From NCBI RefSeq assembly GCF_000246895.1, contig NZ_BAEV01000034.1:1-35643 (forward strand): a DNA stretch of 35,643 bases, written 5' to 3'. Made by a program: the position numbers and the translations under genes. The notes beneath the pieces were generated by a model, which made no database searches, was not told the DNA's origin, and saw only the letters and a list, made by a program, of their open reading frames with translations. Shown piece after piece: positions 8,435 to 16,269 of the stretch (its first letter is position 1; every line of letters starts with the position of its first letter). The stretch comes from Clostridium arbusti SL206. Its GTDB lineage: Bacteria; Bacillota; Clostridia; Clostridiales; Clostridiaceae.

Positions 8435-9520
8435 ATGAGTTATAAAATATATAAATATGAAGGCTTAAAAAAATTATGTAATGCAGTTTTTGAAAAACTT
8501 GGATTCAATAAAAATGACAGTGAAAATATAACTGATGTTCTATTATTATCAGATCTATTTGGAATTGAATCTCATGGAATACAGAGATTGGCCAAGTATT
8601 ATAAAGAGATAAAAAGCGGACTGGTAAAAGTAAACTCAAAAATAGAAATAGTTAAGGAAACACCAATATCAGCTGTTATAGATGCAGGAGAAAGTATAGG
8701 ACAGATAGTTGGGAAAAAAGCCATGAATATGGCAATAGAAAAAGCAAAAAATACAGGAATGGGAATAGTTCTAGTTAATAATTCTAATCATTATGGTATA
8801 GCAGGATACTATGCAAGAATGGCCCAGGAGCAAGGAATGCTTGGGATTTCAATGACTAATTCTCCAGCCATTACAGTACCTACCTTTGGCAGAGAAGCCA
8901 TGATGGGAAGTAATCCTATTGCAATATCCATGCCAGCCAGTCCATATCCTTTCCTGATGGATATGTCAACAAGTGTTGTTACTAGAGGGAAAATAGAAGT
9001 TTACAATAAGAGAAGTGAGAAACTTCCTACAGGATGGGCAATTAATTCACAGGGCGAGAATACATCTGATGCAAAAGAAGTTTTATATGATATAGCTAAT
9101 AAAAAAGGCGGAGGAATAGTTCCATTAGGAGGATCAGAAGAAATATCTGGGGGGCATAAAGGTTATGGATTTGCACTTACAGTTGAATTATTTACAGCAA
9201 TTTTATCTGGTGGCTCAACGGCAAACTATGTTCATATGAATGGAGTTTCTGGTACATGTCATTCATTCATTGCCATTGATTATGGAATATTTGGAGACAA
9301 AAAAATAATTAAAAAAAACTTTTCGGAATATTTAGATGAAATTAGAGAATCTAAAAAGGCAAAGGGAAAGTATAGAATATATATTCATGGAGAGAAGGAA
9401 TTGGAGGCATATGAGGATAAGATTAAGAATGGTATTCCTATAAATGATAATACATTAGAGGAAATAGATGAAATATGTAAATATTTTAATCTGAAAATAG
9501 AGGACTATGTTATTCAATAG
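8435..9520 (+). CDS. LDH2/malate family NAD(P)-dependent 2-hydroxyacid dehydrogenase
   Basis: A 361-residue oxidoreductase of the malate/L-lactate/ureidoglycolate/(R)-sulfolactate dehydrogenase family (YlbC, AllD and ComC relatives), unrelated to classical Rossmann LDH. Landmarks are ESHGIQR near residues 45-51, NNSNHYGIAGYYA with His119, GSNPIAISMP, MDMSTSVVTRGK and GGHKGYGFAL. An in-frame TTG at 8423 lies inside the TGGAGGA ribosome site, so I chose the ATG at 8435. It follows the LarA-like gene by 15 bases and is surely co-translated. The C-terminal 40 residues are charged. The stop is followed by a strong hairpin that ends the operon. Its neighbours argue for oxidation of an imported or racemised 2-hydroxyacid. 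Confidence 0.88.
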   Translation: MSYKIYKYEGLKKLCNAVFEKLGFNKNDSENITDVLLLSDLFGIESHGIQRLAKYYKEIKSGLVKVNSKIEIVKETPISAVIDAGESIGQIVGKKAMNMAIEKAKNTGMGIVLVNNSNHYGIAGYYARMAQEQGMLGISMTNSPAITVPTFGREAMMGSNPIAISMPASPYPFLMDMSTSVVTRGKIEVYNKRSEKLPTGWAINSQGENTSDAKEVLYDIANKKGGGIVPLGGSEEISGGHKGYGFALTVELFTAILSGGSTANYVHMNGVSGTCHSFIAIDYGIFGDKKIIKKNFSEYLDEIRESKKAKGKYRIYIHGEKELEAYEDKIKNGIPINDNTLEEIDEICKYFNLKIEDYVIQ

Positions 9521-9570
9521 TTTGTACGGATAGTGGTTACTAAATTATTATACTTATAAATTGATAATTA

Positions 9571-9617
9571 AAAACATGAGATTAGATTACTAGTAGGTGA
9601 ATATAATCTCATGTTTT
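9571..9617. terminator. Hairpin terminator, end of the LarA/LDH2 operon
   Basis: A perfect 14-bp stem, AAAACATGAGATTA (9571-9584) with TAATCTCATGTTTT (9604-9617). Because the stem starts with A4 and ends with T4 it could work in both directions, also serving the convergent GyrI-like gene. Confidence 0.8.
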
Positions 9618-9705
9618 GATGGTAGCTGGCACTTTGCCAGCAATCTACGCCATTCTATTCATCTAGAGAGGCTAGAGTTGTTGTATGATTGTTTACAAGA
9701 AAATT

Positions 9706-10155
9706 CTATTTAACAGGTATATATATGTCAAATTCTCCATTATCCATAAATCTTCCGTCATATAATTCAAGTTGAAGTCTTGAGTCAATTTCATATTCTG
9801 AATCTGGAAGATACTTAGTAAATATGTCATTGTAAAAATTACCTATGTTTTTCATATCTCCTACATAAGTGTATACAAGGTATTTACCGGCTGGTACAAT
9901 TTTTGTTTCCATACCTTCTGGCACATCTTGAAAGCTATCTACTTCTGCACAAGCAGTATAATGGAATCTACCCTCAGAATCCATTTCATCATCACATATA
10001 CCATAACAGATCATGGATTTACTCTTTTGTTTTATATCTTTGTAGCGACTATTAAATACCTGCCAGAGCTTTGGAATTTCTCCATTGCTGTTATTGCCAA
10101 AATAGGTGATACCTACAGCCTTGAATTCTTTTATGTTTACTAATTTTGTTTTCAT
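9706..10155 (-). CDS. GyrI-like / AraC effector-binding-fold protein
   Basis: A stand-alone 149-residue small-molecule-binding domain of the GyrI-like (SOUL/AraC effector) family. Typical segments are the start KLVNIKEFKAVGI, the middle YGICDDE and YTACAEVDSF, then VPAGKYLVYTYVGD with YNDIFTKYLPDS, and an ending FDIYIPVK. There is no DNA-binding domain, so it probably binds or modifies a small molecule or buffers a drug. GGAGGAG lies just before the ATG. A WYL regulator is encoded upstream on the same strand, a common pairing. Its leader is occupied by copy 2 of the palindromic repeat. An ATTATA at 10344-10349 reads as TATAAT on this strand and may be its -10 box. Confidence 0.85.
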   Translation of the reverse strand: MKTKLVNIKEFKAVGITYFGNNSNGEIPKLWQVFNSRYKDIKQKSKSMICYGICDDEMDSEGRFHYTACAEVDSFQDVPEGMETKIVPAGKYLVYTYVGDMKNIGNFYNDIFTKYLPDSEYEIDSRLQLELYDGRFMDNGEFDIYIPVK

Positions 10156-10176
10156 AATTTATCTCCTCCATTTATT

Positions 10177-10334
10177 AGACATGTGAAAATAAATAGCAAG
10201 TCAAAGATGCCACGTATATTTTCAACCATATAGGGAAACTAGTTCTAATGATAGTGTTGCTATTAGAGGGTTTAGTTAACGTAACATGATTGAAAATAAA
10301 CTAGTATACTGACTAGTTATTATTTCCAATGCTT
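10177..10334. repeat. Palindromic dispersed repeat, copy 2 (long form)
   Basis: 158 bp with ends AGACAT and ATGCTT. It begins ACATGTGAAAATAAATAG, as copy 1 does, and ends with CTAGTATACTGACTAGT followed by TATTATTTCC, matching the copy 1 core and right arm. About 100 bp absent from copy 1 lies between. It occupies nearly the whole leader between the probable -10 box (10344-10349) and the ribosome site of the GyrI-like gene. Short, non-coding and end-palindromic, it resembles a miniature mobile or REP-like element. Confidence 0.65.
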
Positions 10335-10382
10335 TATGTATTAATTATAGCAAGCAATTGTTGACAATACTGTGTCATGAAT

Positions 10383-11354
10383 TTATTTAGATTTATATAA
10401 ATTTGAAATTTTATTTGCTTTTGCTATTATGTATCTTCTAAGTTCAAAAGGTTCTAAAACTTCTACTCTGTCACATAAAGGGAAAATTATATTGCAGGCA
10501 GTTTCAAAACTCAGCAGATCAATATTGTAAATCCATTGATTTGATGATTTCATGGAAGATTGTACATAGAAACCTTCAAGTAATTTTTTCTTTTCTTCGT
10601 AAAATTTAATCTTAACAGGATATGTACTATTCTCTATTTTAAGGGACGCTTGTTTTACAAATTGTTGCTTATTGGTATTCCAGAATTCTTCCAAAGAAAA
10701 GTCTTCAGGCATATTAAAATTTTTATCAAGTACTTCTATAGTATCAATTCTATTGCATTTAAAAACTCTAATTTCACTTTTTAATTCACAAAAAGCTGCT
10801 ACATACCACTGAGAATTTTTTACTATTACGCCATAAGGTCTTATAATTCTCTCTGATACTTCGCCATGAAATTTTCTATAGTATATCTTTAACTTTTTTA
10901 AATTCAATAATGATTTTTTTATTATATCTATATTTCTGTTTTCAATTCTTTTACCCCACCAAGGATCTGAATCAATAAAGAATCGTTCTTTAGCTTTAAT
11001 AATTTCTTCCCTATGATCTTTTGATAAACTGTTTTCAAGCTTTATAATAGTATTTTTTAACTGATATGATGTTTCTGTATTTCTTTCAGGTCTTATACCC
11101 ATACTTGAAAGTAAAATATTAAATATGTCTCCAGTTTCCAAATCGTCTGAATTTATTTTATAGCCTTCCATGAAGGAAAAGCCACCTTTAGGGCCTGAAG
11201 TTGATGTAATGGGAATGCCTGATTCACACAATACATCAATATCTCTGTATATAGTTCTCTCTGAGGTTTCAAGTAATTTAGCCAAGTTTCCAGCCTTCAT
11301 TGTTCCTCGTGAATTAAGCAGCATTATGATTCCTAAAAGTCTATGAAGTCTCAT
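10383..11354 (-). CDS. YafY-type HTH/WYL-domain transcriptional regulator
   Basis: A 323-residue regulator with an N-terminal DeoR-like winged helix (RLHRLLGIIMLLNSRGTM, then LAKLLETSERTIYRDIDVL, residues 1-45) followed by a WYL domain. The WYL signature lies in RIIRPYGVIVKNSQWYVAAF (about residues 165-185), and the C-terminal WCX-like part ends near residue 320. WYL domains sense nucleic-acid or small ligands. GGAGGT lies eight bases before the ATG. The gene is upstream of the GyrI-like gene on the same strand, 227 bp apart, and may control it. Divergent BlaI lies 384 bp away with its own operators and is probably not a target. Confidence 0.9.
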   Translation of the reverse strand: MRLHRLLGIIMLLNSRGTMKAGNLAKLLETSERTIYRDIDVLCESGIPITSTSGPKGGFSFMEGYKINSDDLETGDIFNILLSSMGIRPERNTETSYQLKNTIIKLENSLSKDHREEIIKAKERFFIDSDPWWGKRIENRNIDIIKKSLLNLKKLKIYYRKFHGEVSERIIRPYGVIVKNSQWYVAAFCELKSEIRVFKCNRIDTIEVLDKNFNMPEDFSLEEFWNTNKQQFVKQASLKIENSTYPVKIKFYEEKKKLLEGFYVQSSMKSSNQWIYNIDLLSFETACNIIFPLCDRVEVLEPFELRRYIIAKANKISNLYKSK

Positions 11355-11431
11355 ATGAAGGTACCTCCTATCCTGTTTTCTATAGAAATAGAGAAACTTG
11401 ATAAAAATTTTATTTATTTTAACTTACGTTA

Positions 11432-11475
11432 AATTACACTTCCTACACATAATATACTATGTAGAAAGTGTAATT
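11432..11475. terminator. Hairpin downstream of a decayed minus-strand gene
   Basis: AATTACACTTCCTACA (11432-11447) pairs with TGTAGAAAGTGTAATT (11460-11475), 15 of 16 positions, with a 12-base loop. It lies just after the stop of the gene relic at 11491-11652 on the minus strand, so it is best read as that lost gene's terminator. It now sits upstream of the WYL regulator. Confidence 0.6.
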
Positions 11476-11490
11476 CAAGATTTAATAATA

Positions 11491-11652
11491 TTATTGTTTT
11501 AATTTAATGTTAAAATTCCAAGGGCCTTGTTCTTCTATTAATAGATGAGTAAATTCAAGGTTTAACTGCTTTATATTTTTGTTTACATTAAATTGAAAAT
11601 AATTAGGTGAGGAATATAAATCTGATATGATATACACAACAATTCTATTTTG
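11491..11652 (-). pseudogene. C-terminal relic of an unidentified protein
   Basis: An open minus-strand frame of 53 codons with no start codon ends in a convincing protein-like C terminus containing NVNKNIKQLNLEFTHLLIEE and GPWNFNIKLKQ before TAA. Upstream the frame is closed by a stop next to the BlaI promoter. It looks like the last part of a secreted or beta-rich protein whose 5' part was deleted. I cannot name the family. It fills the 384-bp gap between the WYL and BlaI genes together with the hairpin and the BlaI operators. Confidence 0.45.
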
Positions 11653-11665
11653 TTAAATTTATGTA

Positions 11666-11717
11666 TTGACAAACTTTGATTACAGTTGTAATCTAAATAT
11701 AGATTACAATTGTAATT
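11666..11717 (+). promoter_or_regulatory. blaI-type promoter with two BlaI operators
   Basis: A TTGACA -35 box (11666-11671) is followed by two dyads with the BlaI/MecI core TACA-NN-TGTA: GATTACAGTTGTAATC at 11678-11693 and GATTACAATTGTAATT at 11702-11717, 24 bp centre to centre. The first covers the spacer and -10 area (best match TAATCT, 11689-11694), so binding would block polymerase. This predicts autorepression of the BlaI/M56 pair. Confidence 0.85.
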
Positions 11718-11738
11718 CTAAAAAGGAGTTGATTATAA

Positions 11739-12110
11739 ATGCAAAAAGTACCTAGTATATCAGAGGCGGAATGGGAAGTAATGAAGGTGGTTTGGGCAAA
11801 ATCGCCTTGTACTTCAAGTCAAATAATTGATGTTTTAGATGAAAACAAAGATTGGAATCCTAAAACTATAAAAACATTAATAAACAGACTAGTAAATAAA
11901 AATATATTGGGATTCAAAAAAGATGGTAGAAGATATCTTTACTATTCATTAATTGAGCAAAGCGAATGCATAAGGGCAGAAAATCAATCATTTTTAAGTA
12001 GAGTTTACGATGGTGCAATAAAGAGTATGCTAGTAAATTTCATAAAGGAAAATGATTTATCTAATGAGGATATAGATGATTTAAAGAATATCCTGAATGA
12101 GAGGAAATAG
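11739..12110 (+). CDS. BlaI/MecI-family transcriptional repressor
   Basis: A 123-residue winged-helix repressor of the BlaI/MecI family, which dimerises on TACA-N2-TGTA dyads and is inactivated by cleavage when the membrane protease partner is triggered. It starts KVPSISEAEWEVMKVVWAKS, then SSQIIDVLDENKDWNPKTIKT with RLVNKNILGFKKDGRRYLY, the full DNA-binding domain (residues 4-72), followed by a short dimerisation helix. Matching operators lie just upstream. It is followed directly by the M56 protease. No beta-lactamase gene is adjacent, so the regulon may lie elsewhere. AAAAGGAG precedes the ATG. Confidence 0.93.
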   Translation: MQKVPSISEAEWEVMKVVWAKSPCTSSQIIDVLDENKDWNPKTIKTLINRLVNKNILGFKKDGRRYLYYSLIEQSECIRAENQSFLSRVYDGAIKSMLVNFIKENDLSNEDIDDLKNILNERK

Positions 12111-12114
12111 CATT

Positions 12115-13953
12115 ATGTATGGATTAACAAACTTTCTTTATGGTTTATTTGGAATAGTGCTGCAAGTATCGATTATTTCTAGTATTATTATAGTTTTAAT
12201 TTTGGCATTTAATAAATTTTTCAAAAATAAGTTGGGTATAAAATTTCAATATGCAATGTGGATAATTGTAATATTTCGTTTGCTTATACCGGTATTACCC
12301 GAAAGTTCTTTCAGTATTTTTAATTTGCCAAGTAATATTGATAAGATTTTTTATTCATTTTTTACACCTAAAGAAAATAATATTAGCAGTTTAATATTGT
12401 ATAGTGGAGAAAAAGTTAGCCATATATATAATACAGACAGCATGTTAAGCAGCTTAACTTCCATAAATCTTGACAGTACTAAAGCTGAATCTTTCCAATG
12501 GTCAATCCCAATGATTTTAGCTTTTATATGGATGTTTGGTATTCTTATAATTGGTGTATATACATTTTTAGTAAATATGAAATTTAAAAATAGCCTAAAA
12601 AAACACTCTCCATTTTATAATAAGAAAGTTCTATATATGTTGGAGGACTGCAAAAAACAAATGGGAATCAATAGGCACATACCAATAATTACAACTCCAC
12701 TAATAAAAAGTCCTTCCCTCATGGGCTATTTTAAACCTATAATACTGCTTCCTGAAAATATCCTTAAAGTACTACCTGTAAAAAAGTTGCGCTATGTTTT
12801 TTTACATGAATTATCACATTTTAAAAGGAAGGATATACCTATAAATTGGATTATAAGCATATTAAAAATAGTTTATTGGTTTAATCCAGTCATTCAACAT
12901 GGACTTAATAAAATGCGTGAAGATATGGAAATATGTTGTGACTCACTTGCACTTTCCTACACAAAAGATGAAGAAGTAAAAGAATATGGATATACAATCC
13001 TAAATCTCATAGAGAACTTCTCAAGACCAACTAAATTATTAGGAGCTACTTCTATTATAAGTAATAAAAATGAAGTTAAAAGGAGAATTGTTATGATCAA
13101 ATTATTCAATAAAAAATCCTATAGAATCACTGCTTTTGCAGTAGGTGTTTTAATAATTTTTGGAGGTATAACTCTTACAAATGCAAAAACATTAACTTTT
13201 ACAAGTAGTAAAGCTGTTAATGTAGATAAAATTGACTATTCCTTTGTAAATGATCCTAAATTAGTAGGTAGATGGCAGAGTGTAGATTTTGTAAATGATA
13301 TTCAAGATTTTAAAGTGGATACTAAAAATTTTAAAGGGGATTTATATGTTAAAGAGTTGAACTTTACAAGTGACGGTAAAGTTTCAAAGACAGTTTTTAC
13401 ATGGACTAAAAATCATATACTTAATCCCGTAGATAAAACTGATAGCAGCTATGTGATAAAGGACATAGATGGTTCAACTTATATATTTTTTCAATGGAAA
13501 AGTGGAGACTATACTATGAGAGGGGTAAAACCATCTTACTATGTATTAAAGAAAATAAGTTCTACACCTTCTCTTAATACTAATATGCAGGGAGAAAAAG
13601 TAAAAATTAAAACTGATAAAGTAGATTATCCATTTGTAAATGATTCTGAAATTATAGGCAGTTGGAAAAGCGTAGATTTTGTTGGAAAAATTCGGGATTT
13701 TAAACCAAATACTCAACAGTGGAAAGGAGATCTATTTATTAATAACTTAACTTTTAGTGAAAATGGTGCAGTAAATAATACTGCTTTCACTTGGACAAAA
13801 GGTTTAATAATTAACAAGAATATAAAAACCGCATCTAAATATACAATAAAAGAAATAAACGGTTCAAAGTATATGTTCTTTGAATGGAAAAATGGAGATT
13901 ATGTAGAAAGAGGTGCTACTCCTTACTATTATGTATTAGAGCAAGTGAAATAG
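12115..13953 (+). CDS. M56-family membrane metalloprotease (BlaR1/MecR1-like) with duplicated extracellular domain
   Basis: Partner of BlaI: a polytopic membrane protein with a zinc metalloprotease loop, HELSH near residues 231-235, preceded by the YFKPIILLP segment and followed by EICCDSLAL. Two N-terminal helices, one near residue 130 and one near 335-357 are visible. The C-terminal outer part lacks the penicillin-binding SxxK domain of BlaR1. Instead it has two tandem copies (about residues 372-481 and 502-611) of a domain with VDFV, KGDLY/KGDLF, TWTK and a late YYVL motif. An in-frame ATG at 12097 overlaps blaI; GAGAGG points to the ATG at 12115. It likely senses something other than, or besides, beta-lactam. 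Confidence 0.88.
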   Translation: MYGLTNFLYGLFGIVLQVSIISSIIIVLILAFNKFFKNKLGIKFQYAMWIIVIFRLLIPVLPESSFSIFNLPSNIDKIFYSFFTPKENNISSLILYSGEKVSHIYNTDSMLSSLTSINLDSTKAESFQWSIPMILAFIWMFGILIIGVYTFLVNMKFKNSLKKHSPFYNKKVLYMLEDCKKQMGINRHIPIITTPLIKSPSLMGYFKPIILLPENILKVLPVKKLRYVFLHELSHFKRKDIPINWIISILKIVYWFNPVIQHGLNKMREDMEICCDSLALSYTKDEEVKEYGYTILNLIENFSRPTKLLGATSIISNKNEVKRRIVMIKLFNKKSYRITAFAVGVLIIFGGITLTNAKTLTFTSSKAVNVDKIDYSFVNDPKLVGRWQSVDFVNDIQDFKVDTKNFKGDLYVKELNFTSDGKVSKTVFTWTKNHILNPVDKTDSSYVIKDIDGSTYIFFQWKSGDYTMRGVKPSYYVLKKISSTPSLNTNMQGEKVKIKTDKVDYPFVNDSEIIGSWKSVDFVGKIRDFKPNTQQWKGDLFINNLTFSENGAVNNTAFTWTKGLIINKNIKTASKYTIKEINGSKYMFFEWKNGDYVERGATPYYYVLEQVK

Positions 13954-13987
13954 TAATACTGATATAAGAAACATAGGTATAGAATTT

Positions 13988-14031
13988 AATAAGAATTACT
14001 ATAGGATTAAGATCTTATAGTAATTCTTATT
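13988..14031. terminator. Long AT-rich hairpin after the M56 protease gene
   Basis: AATAAGAATTACTATA (13988-14003) pairs perfectly with TATAGTAATTCTTATT (14016-14031), a 16-bp stem with a 12-base loop. It lies 35 bases after the stop codon. The following ATGTATTTAC is only moderately T-rich. Confidence 0.7.
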
Positions 14032-14123
14032 ATGTATTTACTTGTCCTTTTTAGCAAAATACCTTAAAATAAGAGAAAATAATATATAATCAGGGAAACA
14101 TTAAAATAAGAAGGTGTATTATT

Positions 14124-14516
14124 ATAAAAAAATTAAAAATAATTTTTATTATAGGGATTATAGCAGTAGCTTTATTAAGTCCACGTATTTCAAAATCTTT
14201 TTCTAACTGGTATATAAATAAGGGTGTAAAAAATAGTGCATTTATTAATAAAAAAATGCAATTTTCAATGTATGATAATGTAGTGTTAAATGGGGCTTCT
14301 ATACATGCTGCTGCAGGGGTTGCAAATGCAAATAACATACCTATAGCAGTTAAGACTTTAAAGTCAAATAGTTTTACAGAATATACTAAGACCAAGACAT
14401 ATAATGTAACAGATAAAAACAATCCAAATTACATAGACAATAATGCAAAATTTAAATTTTCACTAGATAAAGATGAAAAGGGTAATGTTAGAGGAATAAG
14501 AATTGAGCAGCAGTGA
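14124..14516 (+). CDS. Small membrane-anchored protein with apparent ATA start codon
   Basis: The frame reads (I)KKLKIIFIIGIIAVALLSP and continues without a stop to 14516, giving a 130-residue protein with an N-terminal basic/hydrophobic anchor and a polar C-terminal domain. An AAGGTG box at 14111-14116 lies seven bases before an ATA codon exactly where a KKLK-type membrane protein would begin. The first ATG (14256) falls inside the folded part and has no ribosome site. Either translation starts at ATA/ATT, which is rare and weak, or an ATG to ATA change has crippled the gene. The family is not recognised. It stands alone after the BlaI/M56 pair. Confidence 0.55.
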   Translation: MKKLKIIFIIGIIAVALLSPRISKSFSNWYINKGVKNSAFINKKMQFSMYDNVVLNGASIHAAAGVANANNIPIAVKTLKSNSFTEYTKTKTYNVTDKNNPNYIDNNAKFKFSLDKDEKGNVRGIRIEQQ

Positions 14517-14652
14517 TTAAAGGCTTGGAGTGGTGGAAAAGGTATATAGGATCTATCCATTTTATATTTATAGTAAGTTTTAATTTATATAATTTTAATG
14601 ATATATTAGAGAAAGGAATTAATATTATAAATAAAAAGAATGGTCAGTATAA

Positions 14653-14700
14653 AAATAATTTTAAGTCTAGATAAATTAATAGCTAGATTTAAAATTATTT
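14653..14700. terminator. Long hairpin before the convergent MaoC-like gene
   Basis: AAATAATTTTAA plus GTCTAG (14653-14670) pairs with CTAGAT plus TTAAAATTATTT (14683-14700), 18 positions with one G-T wobble and a 12-base loop. It lies between genes that converge and, being A-rich on one arm and T-rich on the other, may end transcription from both sides. Confidence 0.65.
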
Positions 14701-14736
14701 AGTTCAATTTATAAGAAAATTTTAAACTAAAACAGT

Positions 14737-15270
14737 TTAAAACAGAGTTGCTTGAAAACATAATATACTATTACTTAATCCCTTGATAAGATTTCCTTCA
14801 TGTTTCAAATAAACTGGATTATCTCCATAAATAGGATGAATGTATTTCACTTCTATTTTATTAGTTTTAGTTGTAGCATAAAGTTCTTTCAAAATAAATA
14901 ATCCTTGCACAACAGGATTTTCAGTAAGATGGATAGAATTTATATCTCCTGTTAGATGACTAAAGTCTGCAATTTCTTCTTTTGAAAAATTACGCCATAA
15001 AATTCCAGTATCTTGAACAACTTCTCCTTGAATACCTTCTTTAACTGTTACATTCATCATTAAATATACTGTTAATGTTTCTATAATTTTATTTTCAATA
15101 TAGCCATTGCACTTTATTATACAAAGCCTTCTATTATTTTTTACAACTTCATTTCTATAAATTTCTTTATTTGATTTTGGCTGAAACTGTTGATATTTTA
15201 CTTTGGCAATAAATGCACCTTCATAAAAAAAATCTTCCATTGTAGAAAATGCTTTAAATAAATCTATCAT
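14737..15270 (-). CDS. MaoC-like hotdog-fold protein
   Basis: About 177 residues. The C-terminal half carries the MaoC/(R)-hydratase signature in the form FSKEEIADFSHLTGDINSIH, with Asp and His as the potential catalytic pair, followed by NPVVQGLFILKELY. The N-terminal half is probably a second, degenerate hotdog. Members hydrate or dehydrate acyl thioesters, but many stand-alone copies have unknown substrates. An upstream ATG (15291) would add seven residues, but AAGGAGAG sits six bases before the ATG at 15270, which I chose. No acyl-CoA genes are adjacent. Confidence 0.7.
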   Translation of the reverse strand: MIDLFKAFSTMEDFFYEGAFIAKVKYQQFQPKSNKEIYRNEVVKNNRRLCIIKCNGYIENKIIETLTVYLMMNVTVKEGIQGEVVQDTGILWRNFSKEEIADFSHLTGDINSIHLTENPVVQGLFILKELYATTKTNKIEVKYIHPIYGDNPVYLKHEGNLIKGLSNSILCFQATLF

Positions 15271-15683
15271 TTTTTCTCTCCTTAAGTACAAGTATTTATT
15301 TCTTCCTATTTTATTACTACTACGCCATATCTATTTCAAAAAATAAATAAAACATATAAAATACTATGATAAAATTTTTAACTATCAAGCTTACCAGTAT
15401 AAATATTATATTCAATTTTTTAGATTGTTTTCTTTAATACAATTATTTTACAAATAAATTTAATTTGCTCCCAAATATATAAGTTTAAGTGCTATAAAAT
15501 AGATATTAGTTTGAAAATATTAGAAAAATACATATTAAGCATCATTAAAATATGAAGAATAACTTTAATGATAAACATAGATATTTTGATTCTTTGTGGC
15601 TAAATATCTATTGACGTAAATTAACTAATTTAGTATACTGAACATGTTCAAATTACATTCAATTTCTTGCGAGGAGATATACA
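15271..15683. other. Intergenic region between MaoC-like and TetR genes
   Basis: A very AT-rich 413-bp divergent spacer. Apart from the TetR promoter and palindrome near its right end I see no gene, relic or structured RNA in it. The MaoC-like promoter should lie in the left part but no clear -35/-10 pair stands out. Confidence 0.5.
15611..15650 (+). promoter_or_regulatory. tetR promoter with candidate operator
   Basis: TTGACG (15611-15616), 17 bases, TATACT (15634-15639) form a near-ideal promoter. Directly after it is the 12-bp perfect palindrome TGAACATGTTCA (15639-15650), covering the start site and likely bound by the TetR-family product encoded 34 bases downstream. Confidence 0.7.
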
Positions 15684-16253
15684 ATGACTACTAAAGATAT
15701 TAAAGCTAAAGATAAAATAATCAAAGCAACCATTGATATGCTAAACGAAGTTGGTGAACCAGATAAAATAACAATACGCCAAATTGCAGAGCGTGCAAAG
15801 GTAGGTGTCGGATTAATTAACTATCATTTTCAAACAAAAGAAAACTTACTTTACAAAGCCGTTTCTGATACCATGAGTCAAATGGCAGTACAGCTACAAA
15901 AGTTAAATGATGGAAAAGACAAAGAACCAGTTCAAAGACTAAAAACAATGCTTAAAGAGCTTTCAGATTTCGCAGTACATTATAGTAAACTTAGCTTAAT
16001 ATTAGCATCATATGATCTACAACAAGGGAGTATGCAAACGCCACTTTACTTGATGCCAATATTAAGAGAACTATATAGCAATACGAAGGATGAAATAGAA
16101 ATGCGAATCATTGCTCTAGAGATAATTACAACTCTTCAAGTCGCTTGTATAAGTTCCCAAGCATTTCAATTATACACTGGCATAGACATTAATAATAAAA
16201 CACAAAGAGATGAACTTATCGACACTATAGTAAATAGTGTAACAAATAAATAA
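15684..16253 (+). CDS. TetR/AcrR-family transcriptional regulator
   Basis: A 189-residue regulator with an N-terminal helix-turn-helix (IIKATIDMLNEVGEP, then ITIRQIAERAKVGVGLINYH and FQTKENLLY, residues 12-60) and an all-helical ligand domain. GAGGAGATATACA precedes the ATG. Two genes follow on the same strand, a small membrane protein (16 bases later) and a flavodoxin-fold reductase, so it likely represses its own operon through the palindrome at 15639-15650. The ligand is unknown. Confidence 0.92.
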   Translation: MTTKDIKAKDKIIKATIDMLNEVGEPDKITIRQIAERAKVGVGLINYHFQTKENLLYKAVSDTMSQMAVQLQKLNDGKDKEPVQRLKTMLKELSDFAVHYSKLSLILASYDLQQGSMQTPLYLMPILRELYSNTKDEIEMRIIALEIITTLQVACISSQAFQLYTGIDINNKTQRDELIDTIVNSVTNK

Positions 16254-16269
16254 AGATGGAGGTATTTTA

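Noticed and set aside
14615-14675. Ribosome-site-like AGAAAGGA followed by ATA-AAT-AAA-AAG and a 15-codon frame
   Set aside because: Looks like a third ATA start, but the frame is tiny, ends inside a terminator hairpin and has no protein signal; AT-rich chance is likely.
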